Below, piece by piece: positions 9,424-19,020 of a stretch of DNA of 64,000 nucleotides. Position 1 is the stretch's first letter. Each line of letters opens with the position of its first letter. The stretch comes from Paraburkholderia sp. BCC1885 (GTDB taxonomy: Bacteria > Pseudomonadota > Gammaproteobacteria > Burkholderiales > Burkholderiaceae), in assembly GCF_900996235.1 (NCBI RefSeq), contig NZ_CAAJGM010000044.1, positions 1-64,000 of the forward strand, written 5' to 3'. The position numbers were made by a program, and so were the translations under genes. The notes under the pieces were generated by a model. That model was not told the DNA's origin and did no database searches. It was given only the letters and a program-made list of their open reading frames with translations.

Positions 9424-9498
9424 ATGTTTCTGAACAAAAAACGGAGTCTGAGCAGCATCGACCGGGGAGCCTGGCCCTGGCGTCGCTGGTCGCGCTAA
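9424..9498 (+). CDS. trpL: trp operon leader peptide
   Basis: This is a 24-codon open frame that starts ATG-TTT-CTG and ends with TAA. Near its end it holds three tryptophan codons in the run WPWRRW (codons 17, 19 and 22). Tryptophan is rare, so three in six codons just upstream of a terminator-like hairpin (9509-9543) and of trpE is the classic layout of a ribosome-stalling leader. The sequence before the ATG has no strong ribosome site, which is the weak point. Confidence 0.72.
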   Translation: MFLNKKRSLSSIDRGAWPWRRWSR

Positions 9499-9499
9499 C

Positions 9500-9543
9500 C
9501 TCTCCTGAGGTACGCTGAAGCCTCGTCTTCGGCACCGTTTTTT
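9500..9543 (+). terminator. trp attenuator (alternative hairpins and terminator)
   Basis: Three mutually exclusive pairings can be drawn. GGGGAG (9464-9469) inside trpL pairs with CTCTCC (9500-9505). GAGG (9507-9510) pairs with CCTC (9521-9524). The terminator GGT-(AC)-GCTGAAG (9509-9520) pairs with CTTCGGCACC (9527-9536) and is followed by six T residues (9538-9543). This is the 1:2, 2:3, 3:4 arrangement of transcription attenuation. Ribosome stalling at the Trp codons would favour the 2:3 pairing and readthrough. The pairings were drawn by eye, with no energy calculation. Confidence 0.65.
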
Positions 9544-9800
9544 GCTTCGCTGCGCTCACGCGCCTTTCCCTGCAGTTCTCGTCGCACCGGTTTGTGCGGC
9601 CGTCGTGTACAGCGCGTACCGTGGCCTGCCCATATCTTGTGCGCCTCGCGGGAAAGCTCGCGCCGGTTGGCCTAACCTTGTCCTGATCGTCCTGACACGA
9701 TTTGAGCGGACCAGGCTTCGCCCACCCGGCCACGTAGACAGCGCATCGCCCCGCTTTGTCCGACGCACGCTACGCGCGGACCTATGAACAGGATCGGAAC
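9544..9800. other. Long untranslated stretch before trpE
   Basis: About 257 bases lie between the attenuator T tract and the trpE ATG. Open frames on either strand (for example 9422-9733 minus, 9542-9787 plus) have no recognisable product. I see no further hairpin with a T tract and no clear promoter hexamers. The region probably is trp mRNA leader, but could contain a second promoter. Confidence 0.45.
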
Positions 9801-11294
9801 ATGACCGAACTCGAATTCCAGTCCCTCGCCAACGAGGGCTACAACCGCATTCCGCTGATCGCCGAAGCGCTCGCCGACCTCGAAACGCCTCTCTCGCTGT
9901 ATCTCAAGCTAGCGCAGCCCGAGCGCAACGGCGCCAACTCGTTCCTGCTGGAATCGGTGGTGGGCGGCGAACGGTTCGGGCGCTACTCGTTTATCGGCCT
10001 GCCGGCGCGCACGCTGCTGCGCACGCGCAACGGCGTATCGGAAGTGGTGCGGGACGGCAAGGTCGTCGAAACGCACGAAGGCGATCCGCTCGAATTCATC
10101 CAGCAGTTCCAGGGCCGCTTCAAGGTGGCGCAACGGCCGGGACTGCCGCGTTTCGCGGGCGGTCTGGCGGGCTATTTCGGCTACGACGCGGTGCGCTACA
10201 TCGAGAAAAAACTCGCCAATACCGCGCCGCCGGACGATCTCAACCTGCCCGACATCCAGTTGCTGCTGACCGAAGAAGTCGCGGTGATCGACAACCTCGC
10301 CGGCAAGCTGTATCTCGTGGTCTACGCCGATCCGACCACGCCCGAAGCCTACACGCGCGCCAAACAGCGTTTGCGCGATCTGCGCCAGCGGCTCCGCACG
10401 ACCGTGCAGCCGCCGGTGACATCGGCGAGCGTGCGTACCGAGACCTACCGCGAATTCGCCAAAGACGACTACCTCGCCGCCGTGCGCAAGGCGAAGGAAT
10501 ACATCGCCGCCGGCGAGCTGATGCAGGTACAGGTCGGCCAGCGCCTGACCAAACCGTATCGCGACAATCCGCTTTCCCTGTACCGCGCGCTGCGTTCGCT
10601 GAACCCGTCGCCGTACATGTACTACTACAACTTCGGCGATTTCCACGTGGTCGGCGCGTCGCCGGAAATTCTGGTGCGTCAGGAAAAGCGCGGCGAAGAT
10701 CGCATCGTCACGATCCGCCCGCTCGCCGGCACGCGTCCGCGCGGCAACACGCCTGAGCGTGATGCCGAACTCGCCACCGAACTGCTGAACGACCCGAAGG
10801 AAATCGCCGAGCACGTCATGCTGATCGACCTCGCGCGCAACGACGTGGGCCGTATCGCGCAGATCGGCTCGGTGGTCGTCACCGACAAGATGGTGATCGA
10901 GAAGTACTCGCACGTGCAGCACATCGTGAGTTCGGTCGAAGGCAAGCTGAAACCCGGCACCACCAATTTCGACGTGCTGCGCGCCACCTTCCCGGCCGGC
11001 ACGCTGTCCGGCGCGCCGAAGGTCCGCGCCATGGAACTGATCGACGAACTGGAGCCCGTCAAGCGCGGCCTGTACGGCGGCGCGGTCGGCTACCTGTCGT
11101 TCACCGGTGAGATGGATCTGGCCATCACGATCCGCACCGGCGTGATCAGCAACGGCAATCTGTATGTGCAGGCGGCAGCGGGTGTCGTCGCGGATTCGGT
11201 GCCCGAATCCGAATGGCAAGAGACCGAGAACAAGGCGCGCGCCGTGCTGCGCGCCGCCGAGCAGGTGCAAGACGGCCTCGATAGCGACTTCTGA
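9801..11294 (+). CDS. trpE: Anthranilate synthase component I
   Basis: This 497-residue chorismate-utilising enzyme makes anthranilate with TrpG. The tryptophan feedback site motif LLES is at 49-52. The C-terminal chorismate domain has [22 protein letters not shown], the [11 protein letters not shown] segment and the glycine-rich GGAVGYLSF. The start at 9801 follows AGGATCGGAAC and gives the usual N-terminus; an open frame back to 9756 adds unconserved residues. TrpG follows after 13 bases. Confidence 0.96.
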   Translation: MTELEFQSLANEGYNRIPLIAEALADLETPLSLYLKLAQPERNGANSFLLESVVGGERFGRYSFIGLPARTLLRTRNGVSEVVRDGKVVETHEGDPLEFIQQFQGRFKVAQRPGLPRFAGGLAGYFGYDAVRYIEKKLANTAPPDDLNLPDIQLLLTEEVAVIDNLAGKLYLVVYADPTTPEAYTRAKQRLRDLRQRLRTTVQPPVTSASVRTETYREFAKDDYLAAVRKAKEYIAAGELMQVQVGQRLTKPYRDNPLSLYRALRSLNPSPYMYYYNFGDFHVVGASPEILVRQEKRGEDRIVTIRPLAGTRPRGNTPERDAELATELLNDPKEIAEHVMLIDLARNDVGRIAQIGSVVVTDKMVIEKYSHVQHIVSSVEGKLKPGTTNFDVLRATFPAGTLSGAPKVRAMELIDELEPVKRGLYGGAVGYLSFTGEMDLAITIRTGVISNGNLYVQAAAGVVADSVPESEWQETENKARAVLRAAEQVQDGLDSDF

Positions 11295-11307
11295 CCGGAG
11301 ACAGACC

Positions 11308-11901
11308 ATGCTGCTGATGATCGACAACTACGACTCATTCACCTACAACCTGGTCCAGTACTTCGGCGAACTCGGCGAAGACGTCCGGACCTATCGCAAC
11401 GACGAAATCACGCTCGACGAAATCGCGAAGCTCAATCCCGCGCGCATTTGCCTCTCGCCGGGGCCGAGCAATCCGCAACACGCGGGCATCACGCTCGACG
11501 TGCTGCGCGAATTCGCCGGCAAAACGCCGATTCTCGGCGTGTGCCTCGGCCATCAGGCGATCGGCGAAGCCTTCGGCGGCCGCGTGGTGCGCGCGCAGAC
11601 CATCATGCACGGCAAGGTCAGCACGATCGAAACCGACTGCAAAGGTGTGTTTTCCGACCTGCCGAAGCACTTCGTGGTGACGCGCTATCACTCGCTCGCT
11701 ATCGAACGCGAATCGCTGCCCGATTGCCTGGAAGTATCCGCGTGGACCGACGACGGCGAGATCATGGGCGTGCGCCACAAGGAACTGGCCGTCGAAGGCG
11801 TGCAGTTCCACCCGGAAGCCATCCTGTCCGAACACGGCCACGCCCTGCTCGAAAACTTCGTTAAGCAGTCGAAGGCCGCGCCGGCCGCGCGCAACACTTG
11901 A
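11308..11901 (+). CDS. trpG: Anthranilate synthase component II (glutamine amidotransferase)
   Basis: This 197-residue class I glutamine amidotransferase supplies ammonia to TrpE. The triad is Cys79 in [10 protein letters not shown] with His168 and Glu170 in VQFHPEA. The N-terminus [18 protein letters not shown] is characteristic of TrpG/PabA. A separate trpG, not fused to trpD as in E. coli, is normal for Betaproteobacteria. In such species it may also serve p-aminobenzoate synthesis, which cannot be decided here. The ATG follows GGAGACAGACC. Confidence 0.95.
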   Translation: MLLMIDNYDSFTYNLVQYFGELGEDVRTYRNDEITLDEIAKLNPARICLSPGPSNPQHAGITLDVLREFAGKTPILGVCLGHQAIGEAFGGRVVRAQTIMHGKVSTIETDCKGVFSDLPKHFVVTRYHSLAIERESLPDCLEVSAWTDDGEIMGVRHKELAVEGVQFHPEAILSEHGHALLENFVKQSKAAPAARNT

Positions 11902-11918
11902 TCACCCGAGGCGACATC

Positions 11919-12950
11919 ATGACGATTACCCCTCAGGAAGCGTTGCAGCGCACGATCGAGCACCGCGAAATTTTCCACGACGAGATGCTGCATCTGATGC
12001 GCCTCATCATGCGCGGCGAACTGTCGCCGGTGATGGCGGCCGCGATCATTACGGGGCTGCGCGTCAAAAAAGAGACCATCGGCGAAATCACCGCGGCCGC
12101 CACGGTGATGCGCGAGTTTGCCCGGCATGTCGACGTGCCGGACAATTCGAACTTTGTCGATATCGTCGGGACCGGCGGCGACGGCGCGCACACCTTCAAC
12201 ATCTCCACCGCGACGATGTTCGTCACGGCCGCAGCCGGCGCGAAAGTCGCGAAGCACGGCGGGCGCAGCGTGTCGAGCAAGTCGGGCAGCGCGGACGTGC
12301 TCGAAGCACTGGGCGTGAATATCGAACTGCAGCCCGACCAGGTGGCAGCCTCGATTGCCGAAACCGGCATGGGTTTCATGTTCGCGCCGAACCATCATCC
12401 GGCAATGAAAAACATCGCGCCGGTGCGCCGCGAACTCGGCGTGCGCACGCTCTTCAACATTCTCGGCCCGCTCACCAATCCGGCCGGCGCGCCGAATCAG
12501 TTGATGGGCGTGTTCCACGCGGACCTGGTCGGCATCCAGGTGCGCGTGATGCAGCGTCTGGGCGCGAAGCACGTGCTGGTGGTCTACGGCATGGACGGCA
12601 TGGACGAAGTCTCGCTCGGCGCGGCGACGCAGGTCGGCGAATTGCGCGACGGCGAAATTTTCGAGTACGAAATTCATCCCGAGGATTTCGGCATGCAGAT
12701 GGTGTCGAACCGCTCGCTGAAAGTGGCCGACGCCGCCGAGTCCAAACTGATGCTGCTCGAAGCGCTCGACAACAAGCCTGGCGTCGCGCGCGAGATTGTC
12801 ACACTGAATGCCGGCACGGCGCTCTATGCTGCGAATGTGGCCGCGTCGATTGCCGACGGCATCGCGCTGGCGCGCGAAGCCATCGCGAGTGGCAAGGCGC
12901 GGGCGAAGGTCGACGATCTGGTTCGCTTTACGCGCCAATTCAAGCACTAA
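11919..12950 (+). CDS. trpD: Anthranilate phosphoribosyltransferase
   Basis: This 343-residue enzyme joins anthranilate to PRPP. The PRPP site [14 protein letters not shown] (84-97) and the anthranilate-site KHGGR (112-116) are intact, as are NILGPLTNP and DGMDE. The start at 11919 follows a GAGG ribosome site; a TTG codon at 11898 that overlaps the trpG stop is less likely. It sits 17 bases past trpG and 19 before trpC. Confidence 0.96.
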   Translation: MTITPQEALQRTIEHREIFHDEMLHLMRLIMRGELSPVMAAAIITGLRVKKETIGEITAAATVMREFARHVDVPDNSNFVDIVGTGGDGAHTFNISTATMFVTAAAGAKVAKHGGRSVSSKSGSADVLEALGVNIELQPDQVAASIAETGMGFMFAPNHHPAMKNIAPVRRELGVRTLFNILGPLTNPAGAPNQLMGVFHADLVGIQVRVMQRLGAKHVLVVYGMDGMDEVSLGAATQVGELRDGEIFEYEIHPEDFGMQMVSNRSLKVADAAESKLMLLEALDNKPGVAREIVTLNAGTALYAANVAASIADGIALAREAIASGKARAKVDDLVRFTRQFKH

Positions 12951-12969
12951 ATTCTGTATCGAGAAAGCT

Positions 12970-13755
12970 ATGAGCGACATTCTGGAACGCATCATCGACG
13001 TCAAGCGCCAGGAGATTCGGGCCGCCGAACTGAGCGCGCCGCTCGAAGAACTGCGCCTCGAAGCCTCGGCGCGCGACAGGCGCGATTTTGTCGGCGCCTT
13101 GCGCGCAAAACATGCCGCCGGTCATGCCGCGGTGATCGCGGAAGTGAAGAAAGCGAGCCCGTCCAAAGGCGTGCTGCGCGAGCGTTTCGTACCGGCTGAA
13201 ATCGCCCGGTCCTACGCGAAGCACGGCGCGGCGTGTCTGTCCGTGCTGACCGACGTGCAGTTTTTCCAGGGCAGCGCCGCCTATCTGGAAGAAGCGCGCG
13301 CCGCCTGCGACCTGCCGGTGCTGCGCAAAGACTTCATCATCGACCCGTATCAGATCGTCGAAGCCCGCGCGATGGGCGCCGACGCGATCCTGCTGATCGC
13401 CGCCGCACTCGAAACCGCGCAAATGCAGGACCTCGAAGCATTCGCGCATTCGCTGGGGCTCGCGGTGCTGGTCGAAGTGCACAACAAGGACGAGTTGACG
13501 GAAGCGCTCACGCTGAAGACGCCGCTCATGGGCATCAACAACCGTAATCTGCGCACCTTCGAAACGTCGATCGAGACGACCATCGGTATGCTTGAGATGA
13601 TCCCGGAAGACCGCATCGTCGTGACCGAGTCCGGCATCCTCGCGCGCGCGGACGTGGACCGTCTGCGCGAGATGGACGTGCATACCTTCCTCGTCGGCGA
13701 GGCCTTCATGCGCGCCGAGGAACCGGGCGCAGAACTTGCGCGGATGTTTTTCTGA
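12970..13755 (+). CDS. trpC: Indole-3-glycerol phosphate synthase
   Basis: This 261-residue TIM-barrel enzyme closes the indole ring. The signature [14 protein letters not shown] (54-67) holds a key Glu and Lys, and [16 protein letters not shown] and TESGI follow. It is a stand-alone TrpC without the PRAI (TrpF) domain found fused in E. coli. trpF and trpBA are not in the window, as expected for the split trp genes of Burkholderiaceae. Confidence 0.96.
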   Translation: MSDILERIIDVKRQEIRAAELSAPLEELRLEASARDRRDFVGALRAKHAAGHAAVIAEVKKASPSKGVLRERFVPAEIARSYAKHGAACLSVLTDVQFFQGSAAYLEEARAACDLPVLRKDFIIDPYQIVEARAMGADAILLIAAALETAQMQDLEAFAHSLGLAVLVEVHNKDELTEALTLKTPLMGINNRNLRTFETSIETTIGMLEMIPEDRIVVTESGILARADVDRLREMDVHTFLVGEAFMRAEEPGAELARMFF

Positions 13756-13791
13756 GCTTAACGCTTCGGGCTAACTGGAAAGGCGACCGCC

Positions 13792-14421
13792 ATGGGTATG
13801 GAACGTGAAATCAAGCTGGCGCTGCCGGCCGAGCAGATCGGCGCGGCGACACGCTGGTTCGTCGCGCGCACCGGCACGGCGGGACACCCCATCGCGCTCG
13901 CCAATATCTACTTCGACACGCCGTCGCTGACGCTGGCGCGCTCGAAAAGCGCGCTGCGTCTGCGGCACACACCGGATGGCTGGCTGCAAACCTTCAAGAC
14001 CGCCGGTAACGCAAGCTCCGGTATGCACAGCCGGCACGAGTGGGAAATGCCGGTGGCCGGCGAGGCGCTGGAGATCGACGCGCTGCTGCAAGCCTGCGAC
14101 GAACCGACCGTGGCCGCCGCGCTGCGCGGGGCCGCGCCGGACCTGATCGAATTGTTCCGCACCGATTTCACCCGCACGCTGTGGCAGGTGGCGCACAACG
14201 GCGCCACGGTCGAAGCCGCAATCGATCAGGGCGACGTGATTGCCGAGGTGAATGGAGAAACGCGCCGCTCGCCGATTCTCGAAGTCGAGCTGGAACTGAA
14301 AAGCGGCGACGAGGCGGCCTTACAGGCGCTGGCCGACGAACTCGGCGCGCACGTGCCCGGTCTCGTGCCGGACGATGTCAGCAAGGCGCAGCGCGGCTAC
14401 AAGCTGCGCGAACCAGAGTAA
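13792..14421 (+). CDS. CYTH domain protein (probable inorganic triphosphatase)
   Basis: This 209-residue protein has the CYTH hallmark ExExK at its start (Glu4, Glu6, Lys8 in MEREIKL) and the alternating charged strands of the triphosphate tunnel (YFDTPSL, ALRLRHTPDGW, EVELELKSG). Family members hydrolyse inorganic triphosphate. It is the short form, lacking the CHAD domain fused in E. coli YgiF. It lies 36 bases after trpC and may be cotranscribed, but has no known link to tryptophan synthesis. Confidence 0.85.
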   Translation: MGMEREIKLALPAEQIGAATRWFVARTGTAGHPIALANIYFDTPSLTLARSKSALRLRHTPDGWLQTFKTAGNASSGMHSRHEWEMPVAGEALEIDALLQACDEPTVAAALRGAAPDLIELFRTDFTRTLWQVAHNGATVEAAIDQGDVIAEVNGETRRSPILEVELELKSGDEAALQALADELGAHVPGLVPDDVSKAQRGYKLREPE

Positions 14422-14556
14422 TAAGCCCAACAAGCCCAATCGGTGCATGTGCGGCGATCATCGTATTCCGCGACGGCTGGGCATCGATAAGACCGCCGCC
14501 CGGCTTGCCGGCCTGCGCCTTGAGCTACACCCCGTTTGCTGCGACACTTGCGCGTC

Positions 14557-15387
14557 ATGACCTCCGCCTCCCGCACCCGTTCGCCGTCGCCGCAAGGCTC
14601 GCTGTTTAACGACCACCCGTCCGAGCCGACTGCGGCATCGCCAGCGCCCATGCCCACCTCCACGCAAACGCCCTCGCTCGAAGCCCAGTTCGAAGCACTG
14701 CCGCCCGCGTGGCGCGAGCATCTGCGGCCGTTCACGCAGAGCGACGCCTATGCAACGCTGTGCCGGTTCGTCGATGGCGAGCGCGCAGCCGGCAAAACCG
14801 TCTATCCCGCCGACGTATTCCGCGCCCTGCGCCTGACGAGCCCCGACGAAGTCAAAGTGGTGATCCTCGGCCAGGACCCGTATCACGGCGAGGATCGCGG
14901 CACGCCGCAGGCGCACGGACTGGCGTTTTCAGTGCCGCCGGGAGTACGGCCGCCGCCGTCGCTGCGCAACATCTTCAAGGAAATCGCCGCCAGTCTCGGC
15001 TACGAGCCGCCGCGTCACGGCTGCCTCGATGCCTGGGCGAAACAGGGCGTGCTGTTGCTGAACACCGTGCTGACCGTCGAGCGCGATTCAGCGGCGAGCC
15101 ACGCGAAGCGCGGCTGGGAGAAATGCACCGACACGCTGATCCACGAACTGGCGACGCGTCACGACGGCCTCGTGTTCATGCTGTGGGGTGCGCACGCGCA
15201 AGCCAAGCGGGCGCTGCTCGGCGGCAAGGCGCATTACGTGCTGGAGGCGCCGCATCCGTCGCCGCTGTCGGCGCATCGCGGCTTTCTCGGCTGCGGGCAC
15301 TTCGCTCTCGCCAATGAATATCTGAGCAAACACCAGCGCCAGCCGATCGACTGGCGCCTGCCCGACGAAGCGCAAACACTGGCCTGA
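14557..15387 (+). CDS. ung: Uracil-DNA glycosylase
   Basis: This family 1 UDG removes uracil from DNA. Motif A GQDPYHG (water-activating Asp107) and motif B HPSPLS (His233) are intact, with LLLNTVLTV between them. The chosen start gives 276 residues with a roughly 40-residue low-complexity N-terminal extension (Ser, Pro, Thr) relative to the E. coli enzyme. An internal Met at residue 32 could be the true start. A bidirectional terminator follows. Confidence 0.94.
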   Translation: MTSASRTRSPSPQGSLFNDHPSEPTAASPAPMPTSTQTPSLEAQFEALPPAWREHLRPFTQSDAYATLCRFVDGERAAGKTVYPADVFRALRLTSPDEVKVVILGQDPYHGEDRGTPQAHGLAFSVPPGVRPPPSLRNIFKEIAASLGYEPPRHGCLDAWAKQGVLLLNTVLTVERDSAASHAKRGWEKCTDTLIHELATRHDGLVFMLWGAHAQAKRALLGGKAHYVLEAPHPSPLSAHRGFLGCGHFALANEYLSKHQRQPIDWRLPDEAQTLA

Positions 15388-15413
15388 AACCCGAAGCCTG
15401 AAGCCGCACAAAC

Positions 15414-15450
15414 AAAAACGCCACGGACATACATTCCGTGGCGTTTTTTT
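15414..15450. terminator. Bidirectional rho-independent terminator
   Basis: A perfect stem AACGCCACGGA / TCCGTGGCGTT with loop CATACAT is flanked by five A residues on the left and seven T residues on the right. It lies between the convergent ung and azoR genes and can stop both. Confidence 0.93.
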
Positions 15451-15475
15451 GCGACTGACTCGCGCGGTATTTTAC

Positions 15476-16072
15476 TTACGCAGCTGCGATCGCTTCGCGT
15501 GCGCCGGCCAGAGCGGCGGTCGCTGCGTCCGGGCCCATGTTCAGGCCTTCAGCGACGATAAACGTGACGTCGGTCATGCCGAGGAAGCCGAGGAAAGTCT
15601 TCAGATACGGCGTCTGGCTGTCGTTCGGCGTGCCGAGATACTTGCCGCCGCGGGCCGAAACCACGAACACCTTTTTGCCCTTCACGAGGCCTTCCGGACC
15701 ATTCGCCGTGTACTGGAACGTGATGCCGGCGCGGGCGATGAAGTCGAAATACGTCTTCAATTGCGACGAGATGCCGAAGTTGTACATGGGTGCGCCGATC
15801 ACGACGATGTCGGCGGCTTGCAGTTCGGCGATCAGCGCTTCGCTGCGTGCCGAGATAGCAACCTGTTCCGGGCTGCGCTGCTCAGCCGGCGTGAAGAACG
15901 CGCCGAGGACAGCGTCGTCCAGGTGGGGCAGCGGTTCGGCTTGCAGATTACGGACGACGACTCGCGCGCCCGGATTCGATTGTTGCAGCTTTTCGGTCAG
16001 TTCGTTGACGAGCAGCGTCGATTGAGCGCCTTGCGAGCGGGCTGCCGAGTTGATTTGCAGGATCGTGGTCAT
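15476..16072 (-). CDS. azoR: FMN-dependent NADH-azoreductase
   Basis: This 198-residue flavodoxin-like quinone/azo reductase has the N-terminal [17 protein letters not shown] phosphate-binding loop, the FMN-site [19 protein letters not shown] and VSARGGKY. It reduces quinones and azo dyes through a two-electron mechanism and usually acts in quinone detoxification. The start at 16072 follows GGAG at proper spacing; upstream codons to 16117 are not conserved. Confidence 0.93.
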   Translation of the reverse strand: MTTILQINSAARSQGAQSTLLVNELTEKLQQSNPGARVVVRNLQAEPLPHLDDAVLGAFFTPAEQRSPEQVAISARSEALIAELQAADIVVIGAPMYNFGISSQLKTYFDFIARAGITFQYTANGPEGLVKGKKVFVVSARGGKYLGTPNDSQTPYLKTFLGFLGMTDVTFIVAEGLNMGPDAATAALAGAREAIAAA

Positions 16073-16235
16073 GGTTGACTCCAGTAGGGGCGCGCAGTCT
16101 TGCGCGAGTGGAGCCATTGTGGTGACTTACCTGTTCGCGAAAAAGCCATCCCGCAGCGACGGATTGTTGCAAAGGTAGAACAATCCGCCGCGCCTCATCC
16201 GGCATTTAAGCAGCCGCCGCCCGTGTTTCGGGCAA

Positions 16236-18026
16236 TCAGGCCGTCAGCCAGCGCTCGCGCCAGTTGCGCGCGGCCGCCCGCTTGTCCGTGACGGCGAGCG
16301 AGTAGCGCGCCACCTCAGGCCCGTCCAGCTTGACTTGCACGACACGCAACTCGTCGCGGCGGAACGCGTGCACCTCCACTTTCGCGCCCGGCAGATAGCG
16401 CGAAAGCAGCGCGTCAAGATTCGCGCCGGTGACGCGCAGGCCGTCGATCGCCACCAGCACGTCGCCCGCCGACAAACCGGCTTTCTGCGCCGCGCTGCCA
16501 TCGTGCACGGCGGTGAGCGTGCAATCCGCGCCGCCGCGCAGCCGCGCGCCCAGCGACGGCTTGCCGTTGCGGTCCGCCTCCGGCGCGAGCGAAAGGCCAA
16601 ACGGCTCGAGCAACGTCTCGAGCGGCAAGTCGCGCGTGCCGCGCACCGCCTGCTCGAACAGCGCGCCCAGTTCGGCGCCGGTTGCTTCGGCGAAAATCGC
16701 TTCGATTTCGTCCTCCGACACGCCGACCGGCTTGCCGCGATAGAAATCGCGTCCGAAACGCTGCCACAGCAGGCGCATCACGTCGTCGAGCGACTTGCGG
16801 TTGCTGGTCTGCGCACGAATCGTGAGATCGAAGGCCAGCGCGACGAGCGAACCCTTTGTGTAATAGCTGACGATCGCGTTCGGCGCGTTTTCATCCTGCC
16901 GGTAATACTTGACCCATGCATCGAATGAGCTTTCGGCCACGCTCTGCTTCAGGCGGCCGCTGCCGCGCAGCACGCCGCCCACCACCTTGCCGAGCATCGC
17001 GAAATACTCCTCCGGCGTGATCAGGCCGCTGCGCACGAGGATCAGGTCGTCGTAGTAGGACGTGAAGCCTTCGAACAGCCACAGCAGCGAGGTGTAGTTC
17101 TCGCGCGTCAGGTCATACGGCGCGAAGGCAGCCGGCTTGATGCGCTTCACGTTCCACGTATGGAAGTATTCGTGGCTACACAGGCCGAGGTAGGTCCGAT
17201 AGCCTTCGGTGGTCTGCGGGCGCCCTTGCACCGGCAGGTCGGAGCGGTTGCAGATCAGCGCCGTGGACGCGCGGTGTTCCAGACCGCCGTAGCCGTCGCT
17301 CACGGCCTGGGTCATGAACACGTAACGGTCGACCGGCGCCTTCTTCGACTTCGGTTCGAACAGCGCGATCTGCGCTTCGCAGATGCGTTGCAGGTCGACG
17401 GCGAGGCGCGCCATATCGAGCCCGACGACCCGGCCGGCAATCACGATGTCGTGCGGCACGCCATGCGCCTTGAAGGTGGCGAGCGCGAACTCGCCCAAGG
17501 TCACCGGATGGTCGACGAGCTCGTCATAGTTCTGCGCGCTATACTCGCCGAAGCCGTAGCGCTTCGTGCCGCGTGCTTCAGGCAGCGCCGTGGCCACCCG
17601 CCAGCTCCGGTAAGCCACACCAGCCGGCTTCTGGATGTCCACGAGACACGGCGCATCTTCGCGGCCCACGGCGGCGAGGAACACGCTGGTGCCGTTGAAA
17701 AAGCCGGTCGTATCGTCCAGATGGGCGGCCCGCACCGACATGTCCCACGCGTACACCTCGTAGCGCAACGTCAGCGCGCCATTGACCGGTGCGGCTTGCC
17801 ACGTGTGCTTGTCGGTCTTCTCGACGCGCACCTTGCGGCCCGCTTCGTTGAACGCGCGCAGCGTGACGATGTTGCGGGCAAATTCACGAATCATGTAGCT
17901 GCCCGGAATCCACACCGGCAGCATGAAACGCTGACCGGACGGATCGGGATCGGTGACAGTGACGGTGACTTCAAACAGGTGGGCGGCGGGTTGCTTCGGA
18001 ACGATGCTGTAGCGGATCGGCTTCAT
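16236..18026 (-). CDS. M61 family peptidase with PDZ domain
   Basis: This 596-residue protein is of the glycyl-aminopeptidase (M61) type. An N-terminal all-beta domain carries WIPGSYMIREFARNI. The zinc site is HEYFH (285-289) with third ligand Glu319 in WLFEGFTSYYDD. GGLEHR (248-252) lines the substrate pocket. A PDZ domain covers roughly 490-570 (GDVLVAIDGLRV). There is no signal peptide, so it is probably cytoplasmic. It is downstream of dsbC on the same strand but separated by a hairpin; its substrate is unknown. Confidence 0.9.
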   Translation of the reverse strand: MKPIRYSIVPKQPAAHLFEVTVTVTDPDPSGQRFMLPVWIPGSYMIREFARNIVTLRAFNEAGRKVRVEKTDKHTWQAAPVNGALTLRYEVYAWDMSVRAAHLDDTTGFFNGTSVFLAAVGREDAPCLVDIQKPAGVAYRSWRVATALPEARGTKRYGFGEYSAQNYDELVDHPVTLGEFALATFKAHGVPHDIVIAGRVVGLDMARLAVDLQRICEAQIALFEPKSKKAPVDRYVFMTQAVSDGYGGLEHRASTALICNRSDLPVQGRPQTTEGYRTYLGLCSHEYFHTWNVKRIKPAAFAPYDLTRENYTSLLWLFEGFTSYYDDLILVRSGLITPEEYFAMLGKVVGGVLRGSGRLKQSVAESSFDAWVKYYRQDENAPNAIVSYYTKGSLVALAFDLTIRAQTSNRKSLDDVMRLLWQRFGRDFYRGKPVGVSEDEIEAIFAEATGAELGALFEQAVRGTRDLPLETLLEPFGLSLAPEADRNGKPSLGARLRGGADCTLTAVHDGSAAQKAGLSAGDVLVAIDGLRVTGANLDALLSRYLPGAKVEVHAFRRDELRVVQVKLDGPEVARYSLAVTDKRAAARNWRERWLTA

Positions 18027-18066
18027 CTGCGAGGGTAGTTAGGAGAAATTGGAGGTGCTGAAACGG

Positions 18067-18091
18067 CAGGAGGCGCAAAGAGCGCCTCCTG
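18067..18091 (-). terminator. Hairpin after dsbC (likely terminator)
   Basis: CAGGAGGCGC (18067-18076) and GCGCCTCCTG (18082-18091) form a perfect 10-bp stem with the 5-base loop AAAGA, 16 bases past the dsbC stop. On the minus strand it is followed by CCGTTTC with no long T run, so termination may be partial or Rho-assisted. It also lies just upstream of the M61 gene start. Confidence 0.55.
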
Positions 18092-18107
18092 TCTGATGAT
18101 CCGCGGC

Positions 18108-18836
18108 CTAGTGCACGGCGGCGAGTTCCTTGTCCAGCCGGTCGGCCGGCACCGCGCCCGGCAGGCGGCGGCCGTCGGCGAGGAATACCGTTGGCGTGCC
18201 GTCCACGTTCATGGCGTGGCCGAGGGTGAGATTCTTGTCGATGGCGGCAGTGTCGCAGGTGCCGGCGGCGGTGGGCGCCTGACGGTCCTGCATCCACGAC
18301 TCCCAGGCCTTGGCGCGATCGGCCGAGCACCAGATCGACTTCGATTTCACCGTCGAATCCGGCGACAGCACCGGATACAGGAAGGTGTAGACCGTGATGT
18401 TGTCGACCGACTTCAGGGTGGTTTCGAGCTGCTTGCAATACGGGCAGTTCGGATCCGAGAACACGGCGATCTTGCGGCTGCCGTTGCCCTTCACCACTTT
18501 CACCGCGTTCGCGAACGGCAGGCTCGCGAAGTCGATGCGGTTGGTTTCGGACAGACGCGCTTCGGTCAGATTCTTGCGGGTCTTGGAATCGACGATATCG
18601 CCCAGCACCAGATAGTCGCCGTTGGCGTCGCTATAGACAATCTGCGTGCCGAGGTTCACCTCGTACAGGCCGGCGATCGGCGATTTGGCGATGCTCTTGA
18701 TGGTGGCGTCGTCGCCGAGGCGCGCCTGCAGGGTGGCCTTGAGCTTGTCGGTGACCTGGTCGGCCTGCGCGGAGCAGCCGAGCGTCGCAACGGCCACGGT
18801 CAGCGCGAGCGCGACGATACGGAGATGCTTTTTCAT
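18108..18836 (-). CDS. dsbC: Thiol:disulfide interchange protein DsbC
   Basis: This 242-residue periplasmic disulfide isomerase has a Sec signal peptide ending near AQA-D (residue 26), an N-terminal dimerisation domain, and a thioredoxin fold with the active site CPYC (131-134). The second, structural cysteine pair is Cys170 and Cys194. A cysteine in the signal region (LGCSA) does not make a canonical lipobox. The order ubiH-like then dsbC on the same strand is seen in other Burkholderia. Confidence 0.94.
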   Translation of the reverse strand: MKKHLRIVALALTVAVATLGCSAQADQVTDKLKATLQARLGDDATIKSIAKSPIAGLYEVNLGTQIVYSDANGDYLVLGDIVDSKTRKNLTEARLSETNRIDFASLPFANAVKVVKGNGSRKIAVFSDPNCPYCKQLETTLKSVDNITVYTFLYPVLSPDSTVKSKSIWCSADRAKAWESWMQDRQAPTAAGTCDTAAIDKNLTLGHAMNVDGTPTVFLADGRRLPGAVPADRLDKELAAVH

Positions 18837-19020
18837 ACGGAATTCCCTGGTTCATTCGAACACGCGCCACGCGTCTTCGCTATCTACATCCCGGACAGCC
18901 ACGCGGCGCACCCGTTCATCATACCCGCGCGCGGCCGGCCTGACGCGGCGGCGCGCCCGCGGCGGCCGCAAGACAGTCCCGAAGCAGACGCAAGGCCGGC
19001 CCGAGGCGGCCTCACAGGCC

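Noticed and set aside
9422..9733. Minus-strand frame across the trp leader
   Set aside because: No recognisable product; the plus-strand leader peptide and hairpins explain the region better.
18792..18836. DsbC as lipoprotein
   Set aside because: The cysteine in TLGCSA lacks the Leu/Val at position -3 of a lipobox, and AQA gives a normal signal-peptidase site.
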